DNA from: Chryseobacterium pennae
Lineage (GTDB): Bacteria; Bacteroidota; Bacteroidia; Flavobacteriales; Weeksellaceae
NCBI RefSeq assembly: GCF_003385515.1
Contig: NZ_QNVT01000004.1
Coordinates: 62,001-126,000, forward strand
Direction of reading: 5' to 3'
DNA length: 64,000 nucleotides
Each line of letters starts with the position of its first letter. Within the stretch, counting starts at the first letter, position 1. The notes beneath the pieces were generated by a model. That model was not told the DNA's origin. It ran no database searches and saw only the letters and a list, made by a program, of their open reading frames with translations. Below, one piece after another: positions 7,073 to 15,701 of this stretch. A program made the translations under genes and the position numbers.

Positions 7073-7519
7073 ATGCTATTAGACTCATTACATTATGCTA
7101 TTTTGAATGAATTGCAGAAAAATTCCCGTCTGTCCAATACCGATATTGGACGCATAATAGGACTTACTGCACCAGCAGTAGCTGAAAGAATTAGAAAAAT
7201 GGAAGAAGCTCAGGTAATAAAATCATTTACTGTAAATCTGGACTATGAGCAGCTTGGATTTAATGAAAATGTTATTATAGGAATCGATATTCCATATTGT
7301 GATATTCCCCCATTTTTAAAAGAGATTGAGAATATAAACGGTATTCTAAAGGTGATGAAATCTACAGGCGATTTTTGCCTTATTGTTCATCTGGTAGCTA
7401 AAAAAGTTTCCGAATTGGAAAATATAATTACCCGTTTCAGTAACCATGGAAATACTTCTACATTTCGGATATTGGCTTTCCCTTTGGAGAGAGATTCCGT
7501 ATGGTTAGGTAAAAGCTGA
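7073..7519 (+). CDS. Lrp/AsnC family transcriptional regulator
   Basis: A 148-residue protein with the standard two-part build. Residues 1-60 form a winged helix-turn-helix (LSNTDIGRIIGLTAPAVAERIRKM), and residues 65-145 form the RAM ligand-binding domain (GILKVMKSTGDFCLIVHLVA). These regulators bind amino acids or related effectors and control nearby transport or catabolic genes. It is divergently placed against the DMT exporter with a shared 95-base region containing nested inverted repeats, so both autoregulation and control of the exporter are likely. A terminator follows. Confidence 0.9.
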   Translation: MLLDSLHYAILNELQKNSRLSNTDIGRIIGLTAPAVAERIRKMEEAQVIKSFTVNLDYEQLGFNENVIIGIDIPYCDIPPFLKEIENINGILKVMKSTGDFCLIVHLVAKKVSELENIITRFSNHGNTSTFRILAFPLERDSVWLGKS

Positions 7520-7560
7520 TTCCATCGTTTTAACGTCTGATAAGAATATGATATTATATA

Positions 7561-7594
7561 AAAAAATAAGCTTTCAACAGAAAGCTTATTTTTT
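7561..7594. terminator. Bidirectional terminator
   Basis: A perfect 15-bp stem, AAAAAATAAGCTTTC (7561-7575) with GAAAGCTTATTTTTT (7580-7594), serves the regulator gene and the convergent cytochrome gene. Confidence 0.9.
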
Positions 7595-7873
7595 ATTTAC
7601 AGAGATCAGATAATCATAGACCATTTGATGTTGATCATCCGTCAGCTTTGCTTTCGGAGCCATTCTGCTTAAGGTATTGATCCAGCCCTGGTTGTCATGC
7701 TTGGTAGGTTCCGGCAGTTTATGGCATTTTGCACAGGAATTTTCAAAAACTGTTTTTCCTTGTGCCAACTGTTCGGATGAGGTATACTTTGGCCCTGTTA
7801 CAGCCGTACTTTTAGGTCCGCAGGATACCAGAAATGCTGATGCTGCGATGCCACTTAAGATTAATTTTTTCAT
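7586..7873 (-). CDS. Small c-type cytochrome lipoprotein (copy A)
   Basis: A 95-residue protein starting at ATG 7873 (MKKLILSG); the frame extends upstream, but that extension lacks signal-peptide character. The leader ends FLVSCGPK, a lipobox. One heme-binding CAKCH follows in FENSCAKCHKLPEP, and a C-terminal MAPKAKLTDDQ...VYDYL holds the likely distal methionine. It is a mono-heme periplasmic lipocytochrome, an electron carrier of unknown partner. It is the downstream member of a tandem pair 23 bases apart that share the same architecture and many residues, so they arose by duplication. Confidence 0.88.
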   Translation of the reverse strand: MKKLILSGIAASAFLVSCGPKSTAVTGPKYTSSEQLAQGKTVFENSCAKCHKLPEPTKHDNQGWINTLSRMAPKAKLTDDQHQMVYDYLISVNKK

Positions 7874-7896
7874 ACCTATATTATTTTGTTGGTGAA

Positions 7897-8190
7897 TTAC
7901 TTTTTCACAGAAACAATATAATCGTAAACCCATTTGTGCTGGTCATCTGTCAGCTTTGCTTTCGGAGCCATTGCATTCATAATACCTACCCATTGTACAG
8001 AATTGTGTGACGTGGGATCAGGTAGCTTATGGCACTTTCCACAGGAGTTTTCAAAAATTGTTTTTCCCTGAGCAATCTCTTCAGCAGTAGACGTTGAGGT
8101 TCCTGCAGTAGCCGCAGAAGTAGAAGCTTTAGGAGTACAGGAAACTAATAGGATAGCAGTGAATGATGCCGCAGCAATAAGTTTTTTCAT
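7897..8190 (-). CDS. Small c-type cytochrome lipoprotein (copy B)
   Basis: A 97-residue protein starting at ATG 8190 (MKKLIAAA). The lipobox is LLVSCTPK, followed by a Ser/Thr/Ala-rich linker and a single heme site in FENSCGKCHKLPDP. The C-terminal half (MAPKAKLTDDQHKWVYDYI) is nearly identical to the neighbouring copy. It is predicted to be a membrane-anchored periplasmic mono-heme electron carrier. It is first in transcription order, and a TACATTTG -7-like element lies on the minus strand at 8212-8219. It is divergent from meaB. Confidence 0.88.
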   Translation of the reverse strand: MKKLIAAASFTAILLVSCTPKASTSAATAGTSTSTAEEIAQGKTIFENSCGKCHKLPDPTSHNSVQWVGIMNAMAPKAKLTDDQHKWVYDYIVSVKK

Positions 8191-8385
8191 GTTTCTTATT
8201 TTGATATATAACAAATGTAATAAATTCCTAAACCCTTTGATACAGTGTGTTGTAGTTTTAATTTAGAAGAAATAAAAATCGAGATATTGCGAATAATGTA
8301 ATCTTAAACCCTCAGTTGTCAGTCTTTTATTTTGCCTTTGACAAAACTATTGACCATTCACTTTTTAATTATTAATTTTGAATCA

Positions 8386-9378
8386 ATGAAATTTTCTACA
8401 GAAGAACTTATTGAGGGAATACAGTCGGGAAACAAACGTCTGATTGCAAAGGCTATTACTTTAGTTGAAAGTAAAAAAGCTGAACATAGAGTACAGGCAG
8501 AAGACCTTCTGAAAAGAATTATGCCCTTTACAGGAAACTCCGTCAGAGTAGGAGTTACCGGCGTACCTGGTGCAGGAAAATCTACTTTTATCGAAAGTTT
8601 CGGCAGGTTAGCCATTGCTCAGGGTAAAAAAGTAGCTGTACTTGCTATTGATCCAAGTTCTTCTATCAATAAAGGAAGCATTCTGGGGGATAAAACCAGG
8701 ATGGAAGAATTGGCAAAAGAAGAAAACGCATTCATACGGCCATCCCCAAGTTCCGGATTTTTAGGTGGGGTAGCCAATACCACTTTTGAAACAATGATGA
8801 TCTGTGAAGCAGCAGGGTATGACTATATCCTTATAGAAACAGTTGGAGTAGGGCAATCAGAGGTTTTGGTAGCAGATATTACCGATGTTTTCTTATTTCT
8901 TAAGATTATTGGTGGCGGAGATGAGCTTCAGGGGATAAAACGAGGAATCATGGAAATGGTAGATGTTATTTTCATTAATAAAGTAGATCAAGATAATCTT
9001 CAGAAGGCTAAAAATACAAGACTTGAGCTGAAAAGAGCCCTGGATTTTATTCCACCAAAAGAAAAAGGATGGAAAATCCCGGTATTATTAGGTTCTGCTT
9101 TACATAATGAAGGACTGCAGGATATTTATGATAAGATCTCGGAATTTATAGATTTGAAAAAGAAAGCCGGACGTTTTGAAGAAATCCGCACCCAACAGGC
9201 AGAAAAGCGCTTTGAATATTGGGTTCAGGAGTATATTTTATCTCTTATGAAAAAGAGCAATGAGGTAGAGGAAGCCTATCAGACGCACAAAAAAAATGCT
9301 TCAGAGATGGTTTCCAATCCAAGTACTGAAGCAAAATTATTTGTTGAAAAATTTTTATCGGGTGAAAAGAGAATTTAA
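8386..9378 (+). CDS. meaB: Methylmalonyl-CoA mutase-associated GTPase MeaB (ArgK family)
   Basis: A 330-residue P-loop GTPase starting at ATG 8386; the upstream in-frame extension is low-complexity and non-homologous in style. The Walker A motif GVPGAGKST is at about 59-67, DPSSSINKGSILGDKTRM is characteristic of the MeaB/ArgK family, ETVGVGQSE is the switch/Walker B region, and FINKVD gives guanine specificity. Family role: a chaperone that loads adenosylcobalamin and protects methylmalonyl-CoA mutase. The mutase itself is not in this window. The stop codon overlaps the end of the convergent gene by 4 bases. Confidence 0.93.
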   Translation: MKFSTEELIEGIQSGNKRLIAKAITLVESKKAEHRVQAEDLLKRIMPFTGNSVRVGVTGVPGAGKSTFIESFGRLAIAQGKKVAVLAIDPSSSINKGSILGDKTRMEELAKEENAFIRPSPSSGFLGGVANTTFETMMICEAAGYDYILIETVGVGQSEVLVADITDVFLFLKIIGGGDELQGIKRGIMEMVDVIFINKVDQDNLQKAKNTRLELKRALDFIPPKEKGWKIPVLLGSALHNEGLQDIYDKISEFIDLKKKAGRFEEIRTQQAEKRFEYWVQEYILSLMKKSNEVEEAYQTHKKNASEMVSNPSTEAKLFVEKFLSGEKRI

Positions 9379-9923
9379 AGTTTTTCTTTTTCCTGCTTTA
9401 CTTCACTTTTAGAGACATATCCGTCGTAGGTGATCGGTTGTCGGTCATTACTTCTCATTGAAACGAAAGCCTTACCGTTTTTAAAGATCTCAATATTGAT
9501 CTCATCTACTGTATTTACGTCCTTTGGTTTGATCTTTAGAGTCCAGTTTCCTTTTTTGTTCTGTGATTTATTGATGATAAAATCTTTTGAAGTAAATGTA
9601 TAGCCGTTCTTATCCGTATTTCCATAACTCGGATTGAATACTCTTCCAAAATATGGCAGCTCTACATCTACACTATTTTTATTTACCACAATAGTATAAT
9701 CTCCGTTTAGATTCAAAATTCTGGATGCTGTAGAATTGGGCATAGAATTCATAACGTTGATGACATCATAATTTGTAGGATTGGCCCTCTGTGCATAGAA
9801 GGTAAATTCCTGGGAATCCACTAAGGCATTCACTACTGCTGGATCTGATGAACCCTGTGAGGCACAGCTCTGAAAGCTGAAGAGAAAGCCAAAGATCATC
9901 AGAAGGGAAATATACTTTTTCAT
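9375..9923 (-). CDS. DUF4251-like lipoprotein
   Basis: A 182-residue protein starting at ATG 9923 (MKKYISLL) with a lipobox-like FSFQSCAS. The mature domain shows the pattern I associate with the Bacteroidota DUF4251 family: FTFYAQRANP near the start, NGDYTIVVNKNSVDVELPYFGR in the middle, and a C-terminal KAFVSMRSNDRQPITYDG. The function is unknown and the location is probably the periplasm or outer membrane. It converges on meaB with a 4-base overlap. Confidence 0.75.
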   Translation of the reverse strand: MKKYISLLMIFGFLFSFQSCASQGSSDPAVVNALVDSQEFTFYAQRANPTNYDVINVMNSMPNSTASRILNLNGDYTIVVNKNSVDVELPYFGRVFNPSYGNTDKNGYTFTSKDFIINKSQNKKGNWTLKIKPKDVNTVDEINIEIFKNGKAFVSMRSNDRQPITYDGYVSKSEVKQEKEKL

Positions 9924-10029
9924 GATTGAAATAATTATTAAATTTAAACAGCAAAATGTATGCAAATATATCCCTTCTTTACTATTTTGGAATAAAAATT
10001 GTTAAGGTTGAATTATTAACACTCAAACT

Positions 10030-10836
10030 ATGAAAGTTACACATCTATTAGGAATTGGAGCATTCGCTCTGTCGGTCGCTGCCTGTACTACAAATCCAAT
10101 TACAGGAAGATCATCTTTACAGCTGGCCAATAATTCAGAAATTTTAACAATGTCTGCTCAGGAATATAAGACGACATTGTCTAAAGGTAAGGTAATTACC
10201 GGAACAGCAGATGCAAAGAGAGTGGTAAATGTAGGAAACAGAATTAAAAACGCAGCAGAAAGGTATTATCAAAGTATAGGAAGATCAGCAGATCTTTCCA
10301 GTTACAATTGGGAATTTAATCTTCTGCAGAGTAGTGAATTAAATGCATGGTGTATGCCGGGTGGTAAAGTAGCTGTTTATACAGGGATTTTACCGGTAAC
10401 CAAAGATGATAACGGACTTGCAGTAGTAATGGGACATGAGGTTTCCCATGCATTAGCAGGTCATGGAAATGAAAGAATATCTCAGGCAATGATGGCTCAA
10501 TATGGAGGTGCTATTCTTGGAGGTGCCATTTCCAATGCTCAATGGGCAAGTGTTTTCCAGAAAGCATATCCAATCGGCTCACAGGTAGCATTATTAAAGT
10601 ATGGTAGAGGGCAGGAATCAGAAGCGGATGAAATGGGACTTTACCTGATGTCTATGGCAGGATATGATCCAAGAGCAGCGATTCCTTTCTGGAACAGAAT
10701 GGAGGCAGCTTCTTCAGGAGCAAGACAGCCGGAGTTTTTATCTACTCACCCTAACCCTGAAACCAGAATTTCAGATATCAACAAAGATCTGCCGAAAGCT
10801 TTGGAATACTATAAGGCTGCAGGAGGAAAAATATAA
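10030..10836 (+). CDS. M48 family metalloprotease, lipoprotein
   Basis: A 268-residue protein with a lipobox near VAACTTNPITGR and the NPITGR segment typical of bacterial M48 peptidases of the LoiP/BepA group. The zinc site GHEVSHALAGHGNER contains HExxH at about residues 137-141, and the third ligand glutamate lies in GQESEADEMGLYLM. Such enzymes degrade or remodel misfolded outer-membrane proteins in the periplasm. There are no TPR repeats, so it is of the short LoiP-like type. It stands alone and ends in a terminator. Confidence 0.9.
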   Translation: MKVTHLLGIGAFALSVAACTTNPITGRSSLQLANNSEILTMSAQEYKTTLSKGKVITGTADAKRVVNVGNRIKNAAERYYQSIGRSADLSSYNWEFNLLQSSELNAWCMPGGKVAVYTGILPVTKDDNGLAVVMGHEVSHALAGHGNERISQAMMAQYGGAILGGAISNAQWASVFQKAYPIGSQVALLKYGRGQESEADEMGLYLMSMAGYDPRAAIPFWNRMEAASSGARQPEFLSTHPNPETRISDINKDLPKALEYYKAAGGKI

Positions 10837-10861
10837 CCTGTTAGTTTATTATAAAAAAAGG

Positions 10862-10893
10862 CGGACTGATTTTTAAAATGAGTCCGTTTTTTA
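10862..10893 (+). terminator. Terminator of the M48 protease gene
   Basis: CGGACT (10862-10867) pairs with AGTCCG (10881-10886), followed by a run of seven T residues. Confidence 0.8.
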
Positions 10894-11047
10894 TTGGGTA
10901 ATATTTTTCTTTTCACCCGATTTGGAATAATTATAGCTGTATTGATCATGGGGAAAGACTATTTAAATAGTATTCCTGTATAAAGACTTATTAAATTTTA
11001 GTAAATTTGGTATAATTTTTATAACATAATTACTTAAACACAATATT

Positions 11048-11359
11048 ATGAAGAGTTTATCAATTACCGGACTTATCCTATTAGCCGTTTCAGCTTTACT
11101 TTTTTATCTTACTACTGATTTTGCTGTAGAGCAGATCAAGATTTCTCATATTATGGGAGTGATGGCTGGGGTAGGGATAGGGCTTATCATTGGCGGAATG
11201 GTAGGATATCTGAGCAAAGGAAGCGCTATAAAGGCTGAACAGAAGAAAAAAGAATTTAAGCAGCTACAGAAAGAGAAAGAAGAGCTTGAAAAACAGGCTG
11301 CTGATATTGCAAAACGCCAGGCCGAGCTTGAAAATCAAAATAAAAATCCTCAAATCTAA
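11048..11359 (+). CDS. Small membrane protein with coiled-coil tail
   Basis: A 103-residue protein with two hydrophobic segments (about residues 5-22 and 34-56, the latter glycine-rich: GVMAGVGIGLIIGGMVGYL) and a charged C-terminal half (KAEQKKKEFKQLQKEKEELEKQ) that should form a coiled coil. It is an inner-membrane protein of unknown function. A TAAATTTG -7 element lies at 11002-11009. No partner is evident; the gene is flanked by terminators, so it is monocistronic. Confidence 0.7.
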   Translation: MKSLSITGLILLAVSALLFYLTTDFAVEQIKISHIMGVMAGVGIGLIIGGMVGYLSKGSAIKAEQKKKEFKQLQKEKEELEKQAADIAKRQAELENQNKNPQI

Positions 11360-11372
11360 AATTTGAGGATTT
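11344..11372. terminator. Bidirectional terminator
   Basis: A perfect 12-bp stem AAATCCTCAAAT with ATTTGAGGATTT lies at the stop codon of the small membrane protein gene and just before the convergent beta-barrel gene. Confidence 0.8.
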
Positions 11373-11397
11373 AAAAGTTGTTATTTTCGATTGTTGA

Positions 11398-12009
11398 TTA
11401 AAATTTATATCCCAAACCAACCATAAACAAGTTAGGTCTGTTATCATATCTGATCTCCGAACCGGAAACTTTGTTGATAAAGTTTCTTTCATCTTTACTG
11501 AAAGCACCTTCATATTTTGCATTTACAATAAGCTTTTTAATTTCAAGCTGTGCTCCGAACTGGTAGCCTACTGTAAAGTTATTTTTAGCATTTTCTTTAA
11601 AATCGTTATAGGTATTGTCTTTGCTTAGGTTAAAGCTTCCAACCGGACCTACAAAAACACCCAGCATATTCCCTAAAACGTTATATCCTAAAAGAACCGG
11701 AACATCAATACGGTTGCTTTTAACATCGAAAGTAGTATTCTCCGTCGTAAATTCATTCTTAAAATGAGTGTAATATACCTCAGGCATTAAGAATAATGAC
11801 GTAGGTAATCCCACCTTTAATGAAAGTCCCACGTTGAAACCTACATTGTTTTTTCCTGTTCCTTCAATGGCATCATTCACTGTTCCTTTGATATTGGACC
11901 ATGAAGGTGAGCCTGTAGGAAATATGATATTGGCCTTACCTGCCAGTGAGATCTGTGCAGAAGCCCACATTGAAAACCCTATTAACGCTATACTAAGTAC
12001 CTTTTTCAT
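11398..12009 (-). CDS. PorT/OmpW-like outer-membrane beta-barrel protein
   Basis: A 203-residue protein with a signal peptide (MKKVLSIALIGFSMWASAQ) and a body of alternating hydrophobic and polar strands ending in an aromatic residue (MVGLGYKF), the hallmark of a small outer-membrane barrel. Bacteroidota annotate such proteins as porin-family or PorT-family. Its start overlaps the end of the MlaF-like gene by 17 bases, so it is translated from the same mRNA and may belong functionally to this lipid-transport set. The specific function is unknown. Confidence 0.75.
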   Translation of the reverse strand: MKKVLSIALIGFSMWASAQISLAGKANIIFPTGSPSWSNIKGTVNDAIEGTGKNNVGFNVGLSLKVGLPTSLFLMPEVYYTHFKNEFTTENTTFDVKSNRIDVPVLLGYNVLGNMLGVFVGPVGSFNLSKDNTYNDFKENAKNNFTVGYQFGAQLEIKKLIVNAKYEGAFSKDERNFINKVSGSEIRYDNRPNLFMVGLGYKF

Positions 12010-12802
12010 TATCGTCTAATTTTGTATTCTCAATTGTTTTATTATTCTCAAGTAAATATTCTCTCAGCTCTTTAAACAGTTCTGAAGAGTAAACGAAGTC
12101 AATCAGATTTTTATTGCCTGCTGTAATCAGGATGTCCTTATTTCCTTCCCATTCTTTGATTCCTAATCTCAGGTATACAATTTTCTCGCCAATCGTCATT
12201 ACAGAGTTCATATCGTGGGTATTGATAATCGTTGTCGTGTTGTATTCCTTGGTAATCTCGTAAAGGAGATCATCGATGACCTTTGAAGTATACGGATCAA
12301 GCCCTGAGTTGGGTTCATCACAGAATAAATATTTTGGATTGTTCACAATTGCTCTTGCAATGGCAACCCTTTTCTGCATTCCTCCGGAAATTTCAGAAGG
12401 ATATTTTCTTCCTGCCTTATCAAGATGCACTCTTCCTATTACTTCAAAAACTCTTTTCTTCTTTTCTCTAAAAGTAAGGTTGGTAAACATATCCAGTGGA
12501 AACATAATATTCTCCTCTACTGTTAAAGAGTCAAATAAAGCACCTCCCTGGAATACCGTTCCGATTTCTGAACGAAGATGTTGCTTTTCATCACGGTTCA
12601 TCGTATTGACATTCCGGCCATCAAATAAAATTTCTCCGGATGATGGCATATAGACATTCAGTAAACTTTTAAGAAAAACGGTTTTTCCCGAGCCACTCTG
12701 TCCGATGATAAGATTTACTTTTCCTTTATCAAATGATGTTGAAATTCCCTTAAGTACTTCAACATCTCCAAAACTTTTCTTAAGATCTTTTACCTCAATC
12801 AT
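11993..12802 (-). CDS. ABC transporter ATPase, MlaF-like
   Basis: A 269-residue ATPase. I choose the ATG at 12802 (MIEVKDLKKSF) because it overlaps the permease stop as TGATG, a classic coupling. Walker A is GQSGSGKT at about 36-43, the signature is ISGGMQKRVAIARA, Walker B is YLFCDEPNSGLDP, and the H-loop is in INTHDMNS. The sequence and the adjacent MlaE-type permease place it in the MCE/Mla phospholipid transport family acting between outer and inner membranes. Confidence 0.9.
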   Translation of the reverse strand: MIEVKDLKKSFGDVEVLKGISTSFDKGKVNLIIGQSGSGKTVFLKSLLNVYMPSSGEILFDGRNVNTMNRDEKQHLRSEIGTVFQGGALFDSLTVEENIMFPLDMFTNLTFREKKKRVFEVIGRVHLDKAGRKYPSEISGGMQKRVAIARAIVNNPKYLFCDEPNSGLDPYTSKVIDDLLYEITKEYNTTTIINTHDMNSVMTIGEKIVYLRLGIKEWEGNKDILITAGNKNLIDFVYSSELFKELREYLLENNKTIENTKLDDNEKGT

Positions 12803-13554
12803 CAGCTTAATATTAATTGGGTTAAAATTAATTCGGAAATGATAATGAATACCATTGTCCATACTACAGCTTGTGTACTTGCTCTACCTACTTCCAAAGA
12901 TCCTCCTTTCACAAAATATCCGAAATAAGAAGGTACTGTTGCAATGATGAATGCAAAAACTATGGTTTTGGAAAATGCATAATAGATAAACAGATTAGGC
13001 ATATACATCTGGATTCCGATAATATAGTCGTTTTCTGTCCAGTTTCCTGTTAAAATCCCTGCAATATAACCTCCGCCAATACCAAATACAATACTGATAG
13101 CAATAAGAAGAGGATTAAAAATCATACAGGCGATAATTTTTGGAAATATCAAAAAGTTGGGTGAGTTAACCCCCATGATATCTAAGGCATCAATCTGCTC
13201 AGAAACCCTCATTGTTCCAATACTGGAGGCAATATATGATCCTACTTTACCTGCTAAAATTAAACTGATGATGGTAGGTGCAAATTCCAAAACAAGGACT
13301 GCTTTTGTTGCATATCCTACAAATGAAGGAGGAATGGGAAATGACGATGCATCAAAGTTATTGAACATCTGAATAGCTACTACAGCCCCCACAAAGATTG
13401 ATGTGAAGACCACAAGTCCGAAAGAATTTACTCCCAAATCATTAATTTCCCTCATGAGCAGTTTCCAAAAAACCCTCATTTTCTGGGGTTTTTGCAGGGA
13501 TTTTCCTAGAAGGATAATATATTCCCCTACTGCTGTGAAAAACTTTTTTAACAT
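12802..13554 (-). CDS. MlaE-family ABC permease
   Basis: A 250-residue inner-membrane protein with five or six hydrophobic segments and the MlaE family features: the GVNSFGLVVFTSIFVGAVVAIQ region, EFAPTIISLILAGKVGS, and the EQIDALDIMGVNSPNFL loop. It forms the transmembrane part of an MCE-type lipid transporter with the MlaF-like ATPase encoded immediately downstream. No MCE (MlaD) subunit is encoded here; an MCE protein is found about 18 kb away at 31112. Confidence 0.9.
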   Translation of the reverse strand: MLKKFFTAVGEYIILLGKSLQKPQKMRVFWKLLMREINDLGVNSFGLVVFTSIFVGAVVAIQMFNNFDASSFPIPPSFVGYATKAVLVLEFAPTIISLILAGKVGSYIASSIGTMRVSEQIDALDIMGVNSPNFLIFPKIIACMIFNPLLIAISIVFGIGGGYIAGILTGNWTENDYIIGIQMYMPNLFIYYAFSKTIVFAFIIATVPSYFGYFVKGGSLEVGRASTQAVVWTMVFIIISELILTQLILS

Positions 13555-13585
13555 ACTGCTAAATTAGACTTTTTTATTGAATTAG

Positions 13586-13643
13586 GCTAAGGTTGAAATG
13601 AAGACTGATGCCCCGATAATGTTAAAATTATCCTAACCTTAGC
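13586..13643. other. Structured intergenic region with two nested inverted repeats
   Basis: GCTAAGGTT (13586-13594) pairs with AACCTTAGC (13635-13643), and between them GATAAT (13615-13620) pairs with ATTATC (13627-13632). It lies between the sugar transferase stop and the mlaE start. It lacks a T-run, so it may be a weak terminator, an RNA stability element or a regulatory structure. Confidence 0.45.
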
Positions 13644-13649
13644 ATAGCT

Positions 13650-15020
13650 TTATTTTGCATTTTTATCCCCGCCAATAACCAGCAAAATGGTTTTTAATAT
13701 AATAACCAGATCCAGAACAAAACTCCAGTTCTTTACATAAAATGCATCTGCAAGAACTCTTTTTTTCATTTCTACTTCTACATCTCCGGAATCCCCACGC
13801 AATCCGCTTACCTGTGCAAGACCCGTAATTCCTGGGTTTACCACGCTTCTTAAACTGTATCTTCCGATTTTGGGTTTGTAATAATTGTCAACAGCCAGCA
13901 TATGAGGCCGTGGACCTACTATAGACATTTCTCCTTTCAGTACATTCATAAACTGTGGAAGCTCGTCAAGGCTGGTTTTTCTTAAAAATTTACCCACTTT
14001 GGTAATTCTTGTATCATTTTCCCGGGTAGTGCTTGTGGTAGACTCATCATTTACCACCATGGTCCTGAATTTTATACAGCTGAATACCTCCTCATGGAAC
14101 CCATATCTTTTCTGAAAGAAAAAAACAGGCCCTTTGGAACTGGCTCTGATTAAAATTGCGATGATCGGAAATAACCATGAGCAGATGAAAGCCAATACAA
14201 AGATGGAAAAGAAGATATCAAATGTTCTCTTCATCAGGAAATTGGAATAATAATCTAACGGGTATCTTGCCTGATTTAAAACAGGCTGTGTCTGGATATA
14301 AGCGAGATCGTACAGGAAAAAATCATTCTGGGTAATACTCGGAATGAGGGAAATATGAACCTTGTTTTCCTCTGCCAGCTTAAAAATTTCAGTTTCTGTA
14401 CCTTCATTGTAGGAATTTTCAGTAGAGAAAAACAGTGTGTGAATCCCGTTTTTTTTCCAGAAATCAACCAGGTTATCAGTGGTATTCGCTGAATTTTCAT
14501 ATTCAAATATTCTGTATCCGTAATCTTTACGGTCCTTAAATATGTTTTTAAGAATCTCAGTAGAATCATTATCTCCTAAGAACATGATATTCCTATAGTT
14601 GATCCCCAGTGAACGGAAGTACTTAATCGCAAAATAAATGAGTGATTTTGCCAGAAAGATAAATATCAACAGATAAAATGACAGCCAGTAAATGTCTGAA
14701 TTGAAAAATACATTTTTACTGACTTTCCCAAGAAGCAGAACACCAAGTATGAACGATATAAAATGGATCAGAAGCCGTTCCAGAAACAGGGTATAGGTAA
14801 GGTTCCTCGGGATATTATATATTTTTGTTCTACCGCTGAGAAGTACCCAGAACAGAAACAGCAAAATCAGTGAAAAAGCGTTCTGATACCAGGTTTCCCT
14901 ATGATATTTCAGGCCTTCGTTTCTGCTTATAAAAAAGAATATGAAGATAGCTGCAATAACCATAAGGTCAAGCAAAATAATGATCGATTTCAGGTATCTG
15001 GAGTATCGAATTCTCTGCAT
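13650..15020 (-). CDS. Polyprenyl glycosylphosphotransferase (WcaJ-like)
   Basis: A 456-residue inner-membrane enzyme. The N-terminal half has four hydrophobic segments and a CoA-binding-like domain (MFLGDNDSTEILKN). A fifth membrane helix follows at about residue 270. The catalytic bacterial-transferase domain contains KGPVFFFQKRYGF, KFRTMV, TSLDELPQFMNVLKGEMS and VGPRPHM. It transfers a hexose-1-phosphate to undecaprenyl phosphate, the first step of exopolysaccharide, capsule or O-antigen assembly. No other glycan genes are adjacent; a glycosyltransferase and a flippase lie at 35819-38208. Confidence 0.92.
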   Translation of the reverse strand: MQRIRYSRYLKSIIILLDLMVIAAIFIFFFISRNEGLKYHRETWYQNAFSLILLFLFWVLLSGRTKIYNIPRNLTYTLFLERLLIHFISFILGVLLLGKVSKNVFFNSDIYWLSFYLLIFIFLAKSLIYFAIKYFRSLGINYRNIMFLGDNDSTEILKNIFKDRKDYGYRIFEYENSANTTDNLVDFWKKNGIHTLFFSTENSYNEGTETEIFKLAEENKVHISLIPSITQNDFFLYDLAYIQTQPVLNQARYPLDYYSNFLMKRTFDIFFSIFVLAFICSWLFPIIAILIRASSKGPVFFFQKRYGFHEEVFSCIKFRTMVVNDESTTSTTRENDTRITKVGKFLRKTSLDELPQFMNVLKGEMSIVGPRPHMLAVDNYYKPKIGRYSLRSVVNPGITGLAQVSGLRGDSGDVEVEMKKRVLADAFYVKNWSFVLDLVIILKTILLVIGGDKNAK

Positions 15021-15064
15021 CTATCGGTATTATAACAGCTACGGTCAGCTAATGTACGTATTTT

Positions 15065-15694
15065 TTAAGGTATATTAAGATATTTATGGGTCTGAACTGA
15101 TGCCTGCCACTCCGGATGTTCCAGAATAAAATCTGTAATCTTTGGATAGATATCATCTCTCTTGCTCCATTCACTCTGAAGATAGAGCTTACAGTTTTCA
15201 GAAACTTTTGCAGCCTGCTCCTGTGCAAATGTAAAGTCATGATGGTTGAAAACGATCACTTTAAGCTCGTGTGCTTTTTGATAGATCTCTTCTTTCGGTA
15301 ATCCTGTTTTCTTTGGAGAAAGGGTAATCCAGTCCAGTTGTCCGCTCATAGGATAAGCTCCTGAAGTTTCGATATGAATGGTACATCCAAGTTCCTTTAA
15401 TTTTGACGTCAGGATTTCCAGGTTCCATGTCAAAGGTTCTCCTCCTGTAAGAACTATGGTTTTACAGTGTTTAGCTGCAGTTTCGGCAATTTCTACGGCA
15501 TCCATTAACGGATGAAGCTTGGGATCCCAGCTTTCCTTTACATCACACCAGTGGCATCCTACATCGCAGCCTCCCAGCCTGATAAAGTAAGCGGCTTTTC
15601 CTGTGTGTGCTCCTTCTCCCTGTAAAGTGTAAAAATGCTCCATTACAGGGAGCATTTTACCTTCTTTTAATAAAATATCTTGTTCTTTATTCAT
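15065..15694 (-). CDS. queE: 7-carboxy-7-deazaguanine synthase
   Basis: A 209-residue radical SAM enzyme starting at ATG 15694 (MNKEQDILL). The cluster motif is GGCDVGCHWCDVKESW, the CxxxCxxC ligand set, preceded by HFYTLQGEG, a QueE signature. GGEPL follows, typical for radical SAM proteins. It converts 6-carboxy-tetrahydropterin to 7-carboxy-7-deazaguanine for queuosine tRNA modification. It starts 7 bases after the folD stop, so the two are co-transcribed; no other queuosine genes are in the window. Confidence 0.93.
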   Translation of the reverse strand: MNKEQDILLKEGKMLPVMEHFYTLQGEGAHTGKAAYFIRLGGCDVGCHWCDVKESWDPKLHPLMDAVEIAETAAKHCKTIVLTGGEPLTWNLEILTSKLKELGCTIHIETSGAYPMSGQLDWITLSPKKTGLPKEEIYQKAHELKVIVFNHHDFTFAQEQAAKVSENCKLYLQSEWSKRDDIYPKITDFILEHPEWQASVQTHKYLNIP

Positions 15695-15701
15695 TTTAAA
15701 A

